Assembly: GCA_030442055.1 (NCBI GenBank) | Contig: JAUJEB010000001.1 | Coordinates: 3,224,001-3,288,000 of the forward strand | Direction: 5' to 3' | Source of the DNA: Agaribacillus aureus | Lineage (GTDB): Bacteria > Bacteroidota > Bacteroidia > Cytophagales > Cyclobacteriaceae | DNA: 64,000 nucleotides | Part shown: positions 43,701 through 50,874 of the stretch, one piece after another | Numbering within the stretch: position 1 is the first letter of the stretch | Layout of the letters: each line of letters starts with the position of its first letter | Notes under the pieces: generated by a model | Database searches by the model: none | What the model was told of the DNA's origin: nothing | The model's input: only the letters and a program-made list of their open reading frames with translations | Program-made: the position numbers and the translations under genes

Positions 43701-45495
43701 ACAATCTTTTAATATTCCTGAGAACCTGACAAATTCCTCTTCCGTTGGCACCGTGATAGCCACTGATATTGATGCCGGCACTACTTTTCAAAGTTGGGTG
43801 ATCCTTAGTGGAAATGATGATGTGGACAATGATATGATCGCACCGTTTACTATCAACGCAAGTACTGGGCAAATAACGGTAAGTGACTCCGGAGACCTGG
43901 ATTTTGAAAGTGGGACAACAAGTTTTACATTATCTGTCACAGTAAGTGATGGCGCAAATACAAGTGTAGCTGAAACAGTATTAGTCAATGTCAATGATGT
44001 CAACGACATTATACCGGTGATCACGGCGGGTCAAAGCTTTACTATTGATGAGAATCTGGCGAATACAACAAGTGTTGGCATTATAGCAGCAACCGATGGA
44101 GATGTTACTGCAACAACATTTAATAACTGGCTTATTACTTCAGGGAATGATCAGGGAGTATTTGCCATCAATGCATCAACCGGGGAAATCACGATCGCTG
44201 ACAACAGCAACCTTGACCGGGAGAACAGTGCAGACTTCACCTTAACATTGACAGTGGACGATGGCGTGAATACGAGTGCCGGAGAAACTGTTTTGATTAG
44301 TGTGAATGATGTCAATGATGTCAGTCCGGTAATCGCCGTTTCACAGAGTTTTGAGGTAAATGAGAATGCCGATAATGCGACTGTTCTTGGAGCAATAGTC
44401 GCCTCGGATATGGACGTTACCGCCGCTACTGTCGGCGACTGGACCATTGTAAATGGAAATGACGATAACATATTCGGAATTGATGCGGGAAGCGGTCAAT
44501 TAAGTGTTATTGATAATACATTACTGAATTACGAAGCTACCGCAAGCTATACTTTGGGGATTACTGTCAGTGATGGCGTTAATACCAGTTTGGTTGAAAA
44601 TGTATTGATCAACGTAATGGATGCTAATGAGCGTCCTTCAATTTCAGGGTTGACAAACATTGCTTTTGATGAAGATGGTCTGGGGACAATCAATTTCACT
44701 GTGGCTGATCCCGATACTGATTTAGCAGACCTTCAATTCAGTTTTAATATTGATCACAATACTGTATTTGATGGGTCTGGAATAACGGTTAGCGGAAATG
44801 GATTGAATCGAATACTTACCCTGACACCGAAGGCAAATCAATTCGGCATGACAATACTTGAGGTCATAGTTTCCGATGGGGAGCTTAGTTCCACCGAACA
44901 GGTAACTATCACCGTCAATGCCGTGAATGATGCACCAACTGCCTTGAATTTGTCAAATCAAAGTATAAGAGAAGATGTGGCAGTAGGCTTTGAAGTCGGT
45001 ACATTAACGACAACGGATGCAGATGTGGGAGATATACATACTTATAGTTTGGTAAGCGGATCTGGAGATACCGACAATGAAGCCTTTACTATTTCCGGGG
45101 ATGATTTGTTGACTAATGCTCCGCTTGATTTTGAAGAAGGGGAAACAAGAACCATAAGGTTGAGAACAACAGATGGATCAGGAGATTTCATCGAAGAAAG
45201 TTTTGTAATCACCCTGGAAGCAAATCCAGCGCTGGAATTGGTGATCAAAACCGCCTTTACACCCAATGGGGATGGTGTAAACGATACCTGGATTATCGAT
45301 AACATCAGGCTCCATCCCAATGCAAGAGTTTCAATCCTCAACAGGGAAGGGAGCGAAGTATTTAATTCGGTTGGCTACAACGAACCCTGGAATGGTACTT
45401 ATAAAGGCAAAGATTTACCCCAGGATACCTATTACTACATAATAGACCTTAATGGCAATCGCAAGTATAAAGGGTTTGTAACTATCCTGAAATAA
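40771..45495 (+). CDS. Giant T9SS-secreted repeat adhesin with gliding-type C-terminal domain
   Basis: A 1574-residue secreted protein. The signal peptide ends at LHAQ. Residues 30-410 contain seven near-identical repeats of about 56 residues beginning WVQ(K/Q)GADIDGEA and ending GHVRVYQWxGSA, a propeller-like FG-GAP/integrin-type unit. Then come a fibronectin-III-like domain (about 417-505), four Calx-beta-type domains (SVQFSTTASSGAES; IADISGNEDDG), and about five cadherin-like domains (PVITAGQSFTIDEN; FDEDGLGTINFTV). The C-terminus (FTPNGDGVNDTW ... GFVTILK) is a CHU_C/type-B T9SS sorting domain. It is probably exported by T9SS and anchored to the surface. PorP/SprF and OmpA genes follow. 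Confidence 0.93.
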   Translation: MLKNAILRVFRSTITLAFLCIGSVPLHAQWVQRGADIDGESANDRSGYVVSMNSTGSQVAIGVWTALHAGHVRVYQWNGSAWVQKGADIDGEAVGDYSGLAISLSADGSTLASGARWNDDGGVNAGHVRVYQWNGSAWVQKGADIDGEAAYDNSGNSVSLSADGSIVAIGALGNDGNGINAGHVRVYQWDGSAWVQQGADIDGEAAYDNSGHTVSLSADGSGLAIGATGNDGNGYNSGHVRVYQWDGSAWVQQGADIDGEAVNDESSSLHMSADGTTLAIGKRHNDGNGISSGHVRVYRWNGSAWVQQGADIDGEAADDRSGRSVALSSDGFTLAVGAPRNDGNGSDSGHVRVFQWNGSAWVQQGVDIDGELAGDHSGIGVGLSSDGSIVATGALYNDGSATDAGQVRMYVYAVPATLTTTPATSITTTSATLGGDIVADGGVAITERGIVYAPSSVNNDPEIGGSGVVKVTHSTATTGSYSELISGLTTGVAYSFKAYAINFAGTSYGAVETFTTPHPNVTLSQSNPTIAEASGINTLTATLSAVSTENVTVTLGIKAGSTATLTDDFTFVAPTIVINAGDLTGTATLTAVQDSKDEEDEENITIEIISVANGSEMGAQEVTSKIIDDDDPPTVSLTVGSNSILEAAGTSSITATLSAVSGRDVTVTLGYTGTAINGTDYNNSASTSITITAGTLSANAMTGITTIDDLVPEANETIIIEIVGVTNGSENGTQQQTVTITNDDIPSVQFSTTASSGAESVNTANLQVDISMASTLIVTVEYAVSGDATAGTDYILAAGTLTFNPGEVNKNITIANIVDDAILEADETVAVTLSSPSNAILGANTTHTYTINNNDNASVTIADISGNEDDGPITVTALLDNAVQGGFTVDVNTADGTATTADGDYSAVTGQTLTFAGTAGETQTFVVSPTTDGKVEVDEVLSVSLSSLGATTFVIDISDGALVTVINDDNTPVITAGQSFNIPENLTNSSSVGTVIATDIDAGTTFQSWVILSGNDDVDNDMIAPFTINASTGQITVSDSGDLDFESGTTSFTLSVTVSDGANTSVAETVLVNVNDVNDIIPVITAGQSFTIDENLANTTSVGIIAATDGDVTATTFNNWLITSGNDQGVFAINASTGEITIADNSNLDRENSADFTLTLTVDDGVNTSAGETVLISVNDVNDVSPVIAVSQSFEVNENADNATVLGAIVASDMDVTAATVGDWTIVNGNDDNIFGIDAGSGQLSVIDNTLLNYEATASYTLGITVSDGVNTSLVENVLINVMDANERPSISGLTNIAFDEDGLGTINFTVADPDTDLADLQFSFNIDHNTVFDGSGITVSGNGLNRILTLTPKANQFGMTILEVIVSDGELSSTEQVTITVNAVNDAPTALNLSNQSIREDVAVGFEVGTLTTTDADVGDIHTYSLVSGSGDTDNEAFTISGDDLLTNAPLDFEEGETRTIRLRTTDGSGDFIEESFVITLEANPALELVIKTAFTPNGDGVNDTWIIDNIRLHPNARVSILNREGSEVFNSVGYNEPWNGTYKGKDLPQDTYYYIIDLNGNRKYKGFVTILK
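40858..42006 (+). repeat. Seven tandem coding repeats of about 168 bp
   Basis: Repeat starts at the WVQ codons are 40858, 41014, 41182, 41350, 41518, 41683 and 41851, so most units are exactly 168 bp (56 codons); the first is 156 and the fifth 165. Nucleotide identity is high between adjacent units (for example around GGTGCAGATATTGATGG), so unit number can change by recombination or slippage. Confidence 0.9.
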
Positions 45496-45535
45496 ATGAA
45501 ACAAGAAAGAAATTACAGATAGGAAATAACAGTTA

Positions 45536-46543
45536 ATGATGAGAAAACTATATTTTTTAATTTTTGTTTTGCTCGCTGGCATCACCCATTCCTACGGTCA
45601 GGGAAGGGCCTTGCTTGGGCAATACTTTCAAAATCTGCCGGCATTTAGCCCTGCTTTTACCGGGGCAAATGATTACCTGGATATTCGAACGGGATACAGA
45701 AAGCAGTGGGCCGGCTTTAATAACGCACCCAATACGGTTTTTTTGAGTGCCTACAGTCCAATCAGAGTGAATAAAGGGAATCCATACAGACGAAATTCAC
45801 TGAGAGGCAGTACAAACCGGCAATACCACAAAGGTCCTGCTAATAAGCCCGGCGTAAAACTAGGTGCCGGAGGATATATTTTAATAGATGAAAAAGGACC
45901 ATTTACAGAGCTGGAAATTATGCCGAGTCTGGCGGTTCATGTCCCTATAATTAAGCAAACTTATTTGAGTATGGGTCTTTCGGGTGGCTTGCTGAATAAC
46001 AAAATTGATTTGGATGAGATTACGGTAGTGGATGAGATCAATGATGCAACCTACCTTTCTTATGTAAACAACGGGGCCTCTAATTCATATTTCAATCTGA
46101 ACTTTAGTTTAGGTATTTATTCGGCCAGGTACTATTTCAGTTATGGAATGATGCAGATGAGCAGAACACTCCTTTCCGGTAATGAACAGGTCAACACCGA
46201 GGGAGCAGGTACCAGGCATCACCTTTTGGGAGGTTATCGTTTTTTTGCGGGAAAAAAATGGGAGCTGATCCCAAATACTTTCCTGAGAATACAAGGCAAC
46301 CAACCCTTCTTTTTTGAGGCGGGCCTGAGGGCCAGATACAACAAAAACCTGTGGATTGGGACCTCTTACAGAAACGACCAAACCTTTGTGTGGATGTTGG
46401 GGTTTTCCTTCAACGATAAGGTCAACTTTGGCTATGCCTATGAATATAAAAACTCAGACTTTGATAATTTCAATAGCGGAAGCCACGAGATTACGCTGGG
46501 ACTAAGACTTTTTAACCATGGGAGTTATACCCTTATTTGGTAA
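45536..46543 (+). CDS. PorP/SprF-family type IX secretion membrane protein
   Basis: A 335-residue outer-membrane beta-barrel protein. The signal peptide (MMRKLYFLIFVLLAGITHSYGQ) is followed by YFQNLPAFSPAFTGANDYLDIRTGYRKQWAGFNNAPNT, the family's diagnostic N-terminal pattern (NPAxxG, then YRxQWxG, then PxT). PorP/SprF proteins often follow a gene for a type-B sorting-domain protein and help attach or export it. It lies 40 bp after the adhesin and touches the OmpA gene. The C-terminus (NHGSYTLIW) ends in an aromatic residue, as outer-membrane proteins do. Confidence 0.93.
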   Translation: MMRKLYFLIFVLLAGITHSYGQGRALLGQYFQNLPAFSPAFTGANDYLDIRTGYRKQWAGFNNAPNTVFLSAYSPIRVNKGNPYRRNSLRGSTNRQYHKGPANKPGVKLGAGGYILIDEKGPFTELEIMPSLAVHVPIIKQTYLSMGLSGGLLNNKIDLDEITVVDEINDATYLSYVNNGASNSYFNLNFSLGIYSARYYFSYGMMQMSRTLLSGNEQVNTEGAGTRHHLLGGYRFFAGKKWELIPNTFLRIQGNQPFFFEAGLRARYNKNLWIGTSYRNDQTFVWMLGFSFNDKVNFGYAYEYKNSDFDNFNSGSHEITLGLRLFNHGSYTLIW

Positions 46544-46544
46544 G

Positions 46545-47888
46545 ATGATGAGATATTTAGCACTAAAGATACTAATTCTTATGTCGGGACATTTGTCATT
46601 GGAGGCTCAAAGACTTGAGTTTGGCAAGGCAGTTATGCTTGACAGCATGGTTAACACCGAAGCCGAAGAGATCAACCCAAGGATTACCGGGGATGGTGAA
46701 CGATTATATTTCACCCGGGCCTTTTACAAGAAAAATATAGGTGGCCAGTACGCGGGACAAGACATCTGGTACAGCGAGCAATCAGGCCAGCAATGGACCA
46801 GGGCGAAGAATCTGAAAGCGCTCAATGACCGGGATAACAATGCAGTCTTGGGATTAAACAAAGCGGCGGATAAACTTTACCTGATCAATAATTATACCTC
46901 ACCGGCGAGAAGAGAATTAGGGCTGGTAGTCGTAAACAAAGGAGAGGGCAGAAAGCAATGGCGCGAAAAGAAAGAATTACCGGTCAGGGTTCAGGTGCCC
47001 AATGATCATTATGGTTTTTACCTTACACCGGATGAGCAGGTGTTGATCATCAGCATGATGGGGGAAGAATCATTGGGGGAAGAGGATTTATATGTAACTA
47101 TCAATGAGGGAGGCGAGTGGAGCAAGCCTAAGCACCTGGGGAGAACCATCAACTCAACGGGATATGAGATCTCGCCATTTCTATCATCAGATAAGCAAAC
47201 ATTATATTTTTCCAGCACCGGATTTGAAGGGGCCGGCAATGCAGATATTTTCAGCGCAAAAAGGCTAGATGATAGCTGGACCAACCGGAGTAGTCCAAAG
47301 AACCTGGGAGGGCAGATCAACTCTGAATTCTTCGACGCCTATTTTATTATAGGAGATGATGGAACAGCTTACTTCAGCAGCAACAGAGGCGGGGGTATGT
47401 GCGATATCTATCTTTCAAAGGTGAGTATAATTGAGGAGCAGCTAGAGGAACCCAAGAAAGAAGAAATAATTACTGATCAGGTTGTTGAAAGCAATGGACA
47501 GGAAAGTGTTACGAAAGGAATTACCGTTCCTGTCGCCAAGCCGCTGCCAGCCCAACAAATTGTATATTTTGATTTTGATAGTGATGTGCTAACCACTAAG
47601 TCCAAAAATACGTTAGCAGAAGTTTTGAAAATAATCAGCGGCAGAAGTGACCTCTTAATCGAATTACATGGTCATACCGATGAACGCGGAAATGAAAATT
47701 ATAACGATGATTTGTCCAGAAGAAGGTCTGAAGCGGTAAAAAAATACCTATCCAAAAATCAATTAGATATTTCAAAACTGAAAATATTCTATCATGGAGA
47801 AACAAAACCGGCAGCCAGTGGATCGGAAGCCGGTGATCACCATCAACTAAATAGAAGAGTGGCAATAGTCTATAAGCAACTTCATTGA
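46545..47888 (+). CDS. OmpA-family peptidoglycan-binding protein with WD40-like repeats
   Basis: The preferred start is the ATG at 46545 or 46548, directly after the PorP stop (MMRYLALKILILMSGHLSLEA), which gives a signal peptide; an upstream ATG at 46518 overlaps porP. Residues about 25-300 contain PD40-type strands (INPRITGDGERLYFTRAF; ISPFLSSDKQTLYFSSTG; GTAYFSSNRGGGMCDIY). The C-terminal 110 residues are an OmpA domain (VYFDFDSDVL; ELHGHTDERGNENYNDDLSRRR) with the conserved Asp and Arg that bind peptidoglycan. It would tether the adhesin/PorP complex to the cell wall, the usual third member of this module. Confidence 0.93.
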   Translation: MMRYLALKILILMSGHLSLEAQRLEFGKAVMLDSMVNTEAEEINPRITGDGERLYFTRAFYKKNIGGQYAGQDIWYSEQSGQQWTRAKNLKALNDRDNNAVLGLNKAADKLYLINNYTSPARRELGLVVVNKGEGRKQWREKKELPVRVQVPNDHYGFYLTPDEQVLIISMMGEESLGEEDLYVTINEGGEWSKPKHLGRTINSTGYEISPFLSSDKQTLYFSSTGFEGAGNADIFSAKRLDDSWTNRSSPKNLGGQINSEFFDAYFIIGDDGTAYFSSNRGGGMCDIYLSKVSIIEEQLEEPKKEEIITDQVVESNGQESVTKGITVPVAKPLPAQQIVYFDFDSDVLTTKSKNTLAEVLKIISGRSDLLIELHGHTDERGNENYNDDLSRRRSEAVKKYLSKNQLDISKLKIFYHGETKPAASGSEAGDHHQLNRRVAIVYKQLH

Positions 47889-47996
47889 ATTTCCGGCTAA
47901 CCCATAAATTTAATCATATATGGTTTTACAGATGTAGAAACCTATGATGTAGCCTTAAATTTGGAAAGATACTGAGTCACCGCGATTGGAGCTTAA

Positions 47997-48023
47997 GTAG
48001 CGGCGAGGGGATCAATATCGAAC
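47997..48023. repeat. Outer direct repeat, left copy
   Basis: This 27-bp sequence begins GTAGCGGCGAGGGG and ends ATCGAAC. It differs from the copy at 53597-53623 in one base. Read on the minus strand it gives GTTCGAT, a 6-bp ATTGAT, then CCCCTCGCCGCTAC, like a tRNA 3' end with an insertion. Alternatively it codes FDIDPLAAT before a stop. No cloverleaf can be built. Confidence 0.75.
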
Positions 48024-48144
48024 TTTTTCATCGCGGATTTACAAAGTATATTGATGTTTTCTGCTGTGGCCTGATGGCTTATTGCTCAGTTTGTCCATTG
48101 AGCTTGTCGTTTGTTAGTTTCCTGTTTCGATCTTTACGATTTTG

Positions 48145-49422
48145 CTATCTGATGAATGGATCACCATATTTCTCATCCGTTGATATTACTTCGTCTGTAA
48201 AGGTTTTTAAAAATGCTACCAAGGCCTCTTTTTGCTCTTGATCCAGCTCCAACCTAAGTGGAGTACCACCTACAGTTCCATCAATATCTTCCGTTGTCAA
48301 CCTAAAATTTAAATTAGGGTGAGCTTTAATATTATCACTGTAATGATTTACCACATCCATTAGGGTTTCAAACCGTCCATCATGCATATAGGGAGCTGTA
48401 AAGGCGATATTTGCAAGAGAAGGAGGTTTAAACAAGGCATTGTCCTTTGAGTTTCCCGACCATTCTGCTTTCCCCTTGTCAGCATATACCAAATCCAAGC
48501 CATTGTTTTTCATACTGTCAGCTACGTGAGCAGGCCCCATATGACAATACCCACATGTCGCAAAATTGTAGAAGATATCCAATCCGATATTTTCTTGTTC
48601 AGTAAGCGTAGACATTGAGACCATATCGGTTTCAGGTACCTCATCCAGATTGTCAGCACGAACGGCTTTGTTGAACTTAGAGTTGTAAGAAACGATAGAC
48701 CTTGTAAATTGGGAAAGAGCTTTTGAAATTCTATCTGGATTTATTTCTGTAGTCCCAAAAGCCTTATTAAAAAGCACATCGTAGTATTCCAATCTTTCAA
48801 GTTTAGCAACTAATTCAGAAAGTTCCAATCCCATCTCTATATGGTCTTGTATAGGTATCAAAACTTGATCTTCCAGTGAACGTGCTCGCTCATCCCAGAA
48901 AAACCCTCGTTTTTCATACCATCTACTATTGATAAGTGTCATAGAGTGGCGTTTGGTAGTTTCTCCATTCAATCCGACGCTAAACCTGGCAGGATCTGAA
49001 AAACCTTTATCTTGTTGATGACAAGATGAGCAAGAAATGGTGTTGTTTGCAGATAAGTTCACATCATAAAACAATACCCTTCCAAGGGTAGCTCCCTCAT
49101 CAGTAACAGGGTTATTATCTGGTGTGTTGTCCTGACCTGGCAATGAACCGCTACTCTCCTCAAAATACTGAGGAATTGCCAGCTTAGCATAGTTGAACAT
49201 TCTTTGCCTTAAACTCAATATACCATTGAATACACTCATTTCTTCATCGGTGAACTGTATCTCACTTAACTGGTTCTCGGTTGATCCTATTTCCTCCTGT
49301 TCTATTTCGTCAACCTCACCATCTTCCGAGCAAGATAAGAGGACGGAAACTAAAATTATGACTGAACCAAATATCGAAATTTTTAGTAATTTGGATTTGA
49401 GTTTGTTTAGACGCTGTTTCAT
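48145..49422 (-). CDS. Di-haem cytochrome c peroxidase-family lipoprotein
   Basis: A 425-residue MauG/CcpA-family protein. A lipoprotein signal (VILVSVLLSC) is followed by two c-type haem motifs, CSSCH (Cys131-His135) and CGYCH (Cys290-His294). TLGRVLFYDVNLSANNTISC and GKAEWSGN...PPSLANIAFTAPYMHDGRFETLMDVV are characteristic of the family; the last provides the MHDGR signature near the low-potential haem. These enzymes reduce hydrogen peroxide or oxidise protein or small-molecule substrates in the periplasm. The haem-ligand motifs are intact. It lies inside the nested repeats that mark the 48-53.6 kb patchwork, with recombinase stump D about 270 bp upstream. Confidence 0.93.
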   Translation of the reverse strand: MKQRLNKLKSKLLKISIFGSVIILVSVLLSCSEDGEVDEIEQEEIGSTENQLSEIQFTDEEMSVFNGILSLRQRMFNYAKLAIPQYFEESSGSLPGQDNTPDNNPVTDEGATLGRVLFYDVNLSANNTISCSSCHQQDKGFSDPARFSVGLNGETTKRHSMTLINSRWYEKRGFFWDERARSLEDQVLIPIQDHIEMGLELSELVAKLERLEYYDVLFNKAFGTTEINPDRISKALSQFTRSIVSYNSKFNKAVRADNLDEVPETDMVSMSTLTEQENIGLDIFYNFATCGYCHMGPAHVADSMKNNGLDLVYADKGKAEWSGNSKDNALFKPPSLANIAFTAPYMHDGRFETLMDVVNHYSDNIKAHPNLNFRLTTEDIDGTVGGTPLRLELDQEQKEALVAFLKTFTDEVISTDEKYGDPFIR

Positions 49423-49689
49423 AATCGAAGAAGATTGTTTCTAGATAATACCGTTCGGGCCCCCTTACCCTACCAGCCACATAATTTTTTGATGATTTAT
49501 CATCGTCCGGAACGACTTAAATTACATCTTCAATCAAAAAATTACGCTTTCAAAGTACATCACGGGATTATAAAGATTATGCAATTAGTTAGCAAAGGCT
49601 TCGATTTTATTGGAATCAGCGGTTGCTTAAAATGGAAACTAATGTATGGCTATATGGAATCGGTCTGTATATTTTTGAATTCTAATGAT

Positions 49690-49851
49690 CTAATCCAAAG
49701 GATTTTTAATAGAATTCAAAGATGTGTTGTTTATATGCGTGCAGATTTCGGTCGTCATGCTAGACTTATGGACCACCAGTACCCGGATACATCCTGGGTT
49801 TATCTTATTCTCAAATAAATGGGTGGCAAAAGAATGATGTAAAATATAGTC
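49690..49851 (-). pseudogene. C-terminal fragment of a XerC/D-like tyrosine recombinase (stump D)
   Basis: This is the best-preserved of the four stumps: 53 codons ending at TAG. It reads ILHHSFATHLFENKI, then IRVLVVHKSS, then MTTEICTHI and NSIKNPLD. These align with the box II pattern HxLRHSFATHLLExG, DIRxIQxLLGHxSxxTTEIYTH of XerC/D-like integrases. The catalytic Arg of LRHS has become His, LGH has become VVH, and the nucleophilic Tyr has become Cys, so the fragment cannot be active. An in-frame stop at 49852-49854 ends similarity upstream. It sits between the peroxidase gene and the ParDE region. Confidence 0.85.
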
Positions 49852-49919
49852 TTAATTATGTTGCTGATTACCATAAAATTACACGGTAAGTTCACATTTG
49901 GTTGCATTTCAAATATTTA

Positions 49920-49951
49920 CAAAAAAAGTCCAAAACTTGACCTTTCGGACT
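49920..49951 (-). terminator. Orphan minus-strand terminator next to the left inner repeat
   Basis: AGTCC at 49927-49931 and GGACT at 49947-49951 form a short stem; on the minus strand it is followed by seven T residues. No minus-strand gene now ends here, because the genes to the right run plus. It abuts GTAGCGGGG at the left inner repeat. Confidence 0.55.
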
Positions 49952-49971
49952 AAAAGTAGCGGGGCCTTCTG

Positions 49972-50000
49972 GATTATCTAACCGATTTTTGGAAGATTGT
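49972..50000. repeat. Inner direct repeat, left copy
   Basis: This 29-bp sequence starts GATTATCTAACCG and ends GATTGT. It matches 24 of 29 positions with 52471-52499. Both copies lie just right of a minus-strand-type terminator hairpin and a GTAG...GGG element. The two bound ParDE and the adjacent membrane-protein genes. Confidence 0.65.
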
Positions 50001-50254
50001 GTGGTGGTTAAACAGGTGTTGGATCGTTTTGAGGATGAGGTGGGAGAGATTTGTTGACAAGTAGTCTAGTATGGCTAGATTAGATCTTTTAATAATTTTC
50101 TGTTTTGAACAGTCCGAGTTTTTGGACGGGTTACAGGTAAGCTTACACTCATTTGTGAGGAAGTCCACCTGGTTTAATCACCAGTCATTTACCCAAAAAA
50201 TGATGAAATGTAACTTTTTCTTAAAAGCTATCCATTTCCAAAAAATAGCAACTG

Positions 50255-50297
50255 TTGTTATTTGTTGTTATTTTGAGTATAATTGTAGAAAAGGAGG
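50255..50297 (+). promoter_or_regulatory. E. coli-type promoter and strong ribosome-binding site of parDE
   Basis: TTGTTA (50255-50260) and TATAAT (50278-50283) are separated by exactly 17 bp, and AAGGAGG (50291-50297) sits 8 bp before the parD start. Bacteroidota normally use TTTG/TAnnTTTG promoters and rarely Shine-Dalgarno sequences, so this region looks imported from another phylum. Confidence 0.7.
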
Positions 50298-50305
50298 TTT
50301 TAGCC

Positions 50306-50551
50306 ATGAACGTATCTTTAAATGAACATTTGGAAAAATTTATAGCCCGGCAGCTTAAAGGCGGCAGGTATAGCAACGCGAGTGAAGTTGTGAGGGCGGG
50401 GCTTCGGCTGCTTGAAGAAAAAGAGTTAAAGTTATCAGAGCTTGCAAAAGAGATTAAACGAGGATTGGACAGCGGCCCTTCGCAAACCTGGGATAAAGAC
50501 AAGTTCCTGAAAAAAGCACATAGCCGCGCTGATGAATTAGGCCTGGATTAA
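50306..50551 (+). CDS. parD: ParD-family ribbon-helix-helix antitoxin
   Basis: I choose the ATG at 50306 because AAGGAGG precedes it; a longer frame from 50255 would cover the promoter. The 81-residue product begins MNVSLNEHLEKFIARQ and continues GGRYSNASEVVRAGLRLLEEKE, the RHH DNA-binding fold of ParD/CopG antitoxins. The acidic C-terminal half wraps the toxin. It is first in a two-gene operon with parE, the stop TAA immediately preceding the parE ATG. Its GC-rich codons differ from the AT-rich surroundings, which fits recent acquisition. Confidence 0.93.
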   Translation: MNVSLNEHLEKFIARQLKGGRYSNASEVVRAGLRLLEEKELKLSELAKEIKRGLDSGPSQTWDKDKFLKKAHSRADELGLD

Positions 50552-50851
50552 ATGGCTATCGTCAAACTTACGCCGCTTGCGGAAGAAGACCTTTTTGAAA
50601 TCTGGTATTATATCGCGGTGGAAAAAAAGAGCCGCCTTAATGCAGATCGCTTCATTGATAAATTAGACAAGGAATTTTACAAGCTTGCTAAAACCCCAAG
50701 GATGGGAACGGAAAGAAGTGTCTACGTGCCGGGCTTGAAAGGCTGGCCGTTTGGTGAATATGTGATATTCTATCGACCCATTCCCAGAGGTGTTGACATT
50801 ATTCGGGTTATACACGCCAAAAGAGAAAAAGAGTTATTGAAATACCAGTAA
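50552..50851 (+). CDS. parE: ParE-family toxin
   Basis: A 99-residue RelE/ParE-superfamily toxin (AIVKLTPLAEEDLFEIWYYIA ... LAKTPRMGTERSVYVPGLKGWPFGEYVIFYRPIPRGVDIIRVIHAKRE). The PRMG and YVIFYRP...VDIIRVIHAKR features are family hallmarks. ParE toxins block DNA gyrase. It begins directly at the parD stop (TAAATG), so the ratio is set by coupled translation. No terminator follows; the next gene is convergent. Confidence 0.93.
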   Translation: MAIVKLTPLAEEDLFEIWYYIAVEKKSRLNADRFIDKLDKEFYKLAKTPRMGTERSVYVPGLKGWPFGEYVIFYRPIPRGVDIIRVIHAKREKELLKYQ

Positions 50852-50874
50852 AGACTTACCTGCTAAATTCTTTG

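Larger units (their letters stand above)
49852..50254. other. Intergenic region between stump D and the parDE promoter
   Basis: This 400-bp gap contains an orphan terminator-like hairpin at 49920-49951 and the left inner direct repeat at 49972-50000. A 64-codon minus-strand frame (49974-50168) overlaps the repeat and has little protein character. Nothing else is recognisable. Confidence 0.55.

Noticed and set aside
42003-45341. Several long minus-strand frames opposite the adhesin gene
   Set aside because: They are Ser/Val/Pro/Thr-rich complements of the repetitive adhesin sequence, an expected artefact of its codon pattern.
49435-49818. 127-codon plus-strand frame
   Set aside because: It runs antisense across recombinase stump D, whose minus-strand reading is clearly the ancestral one.
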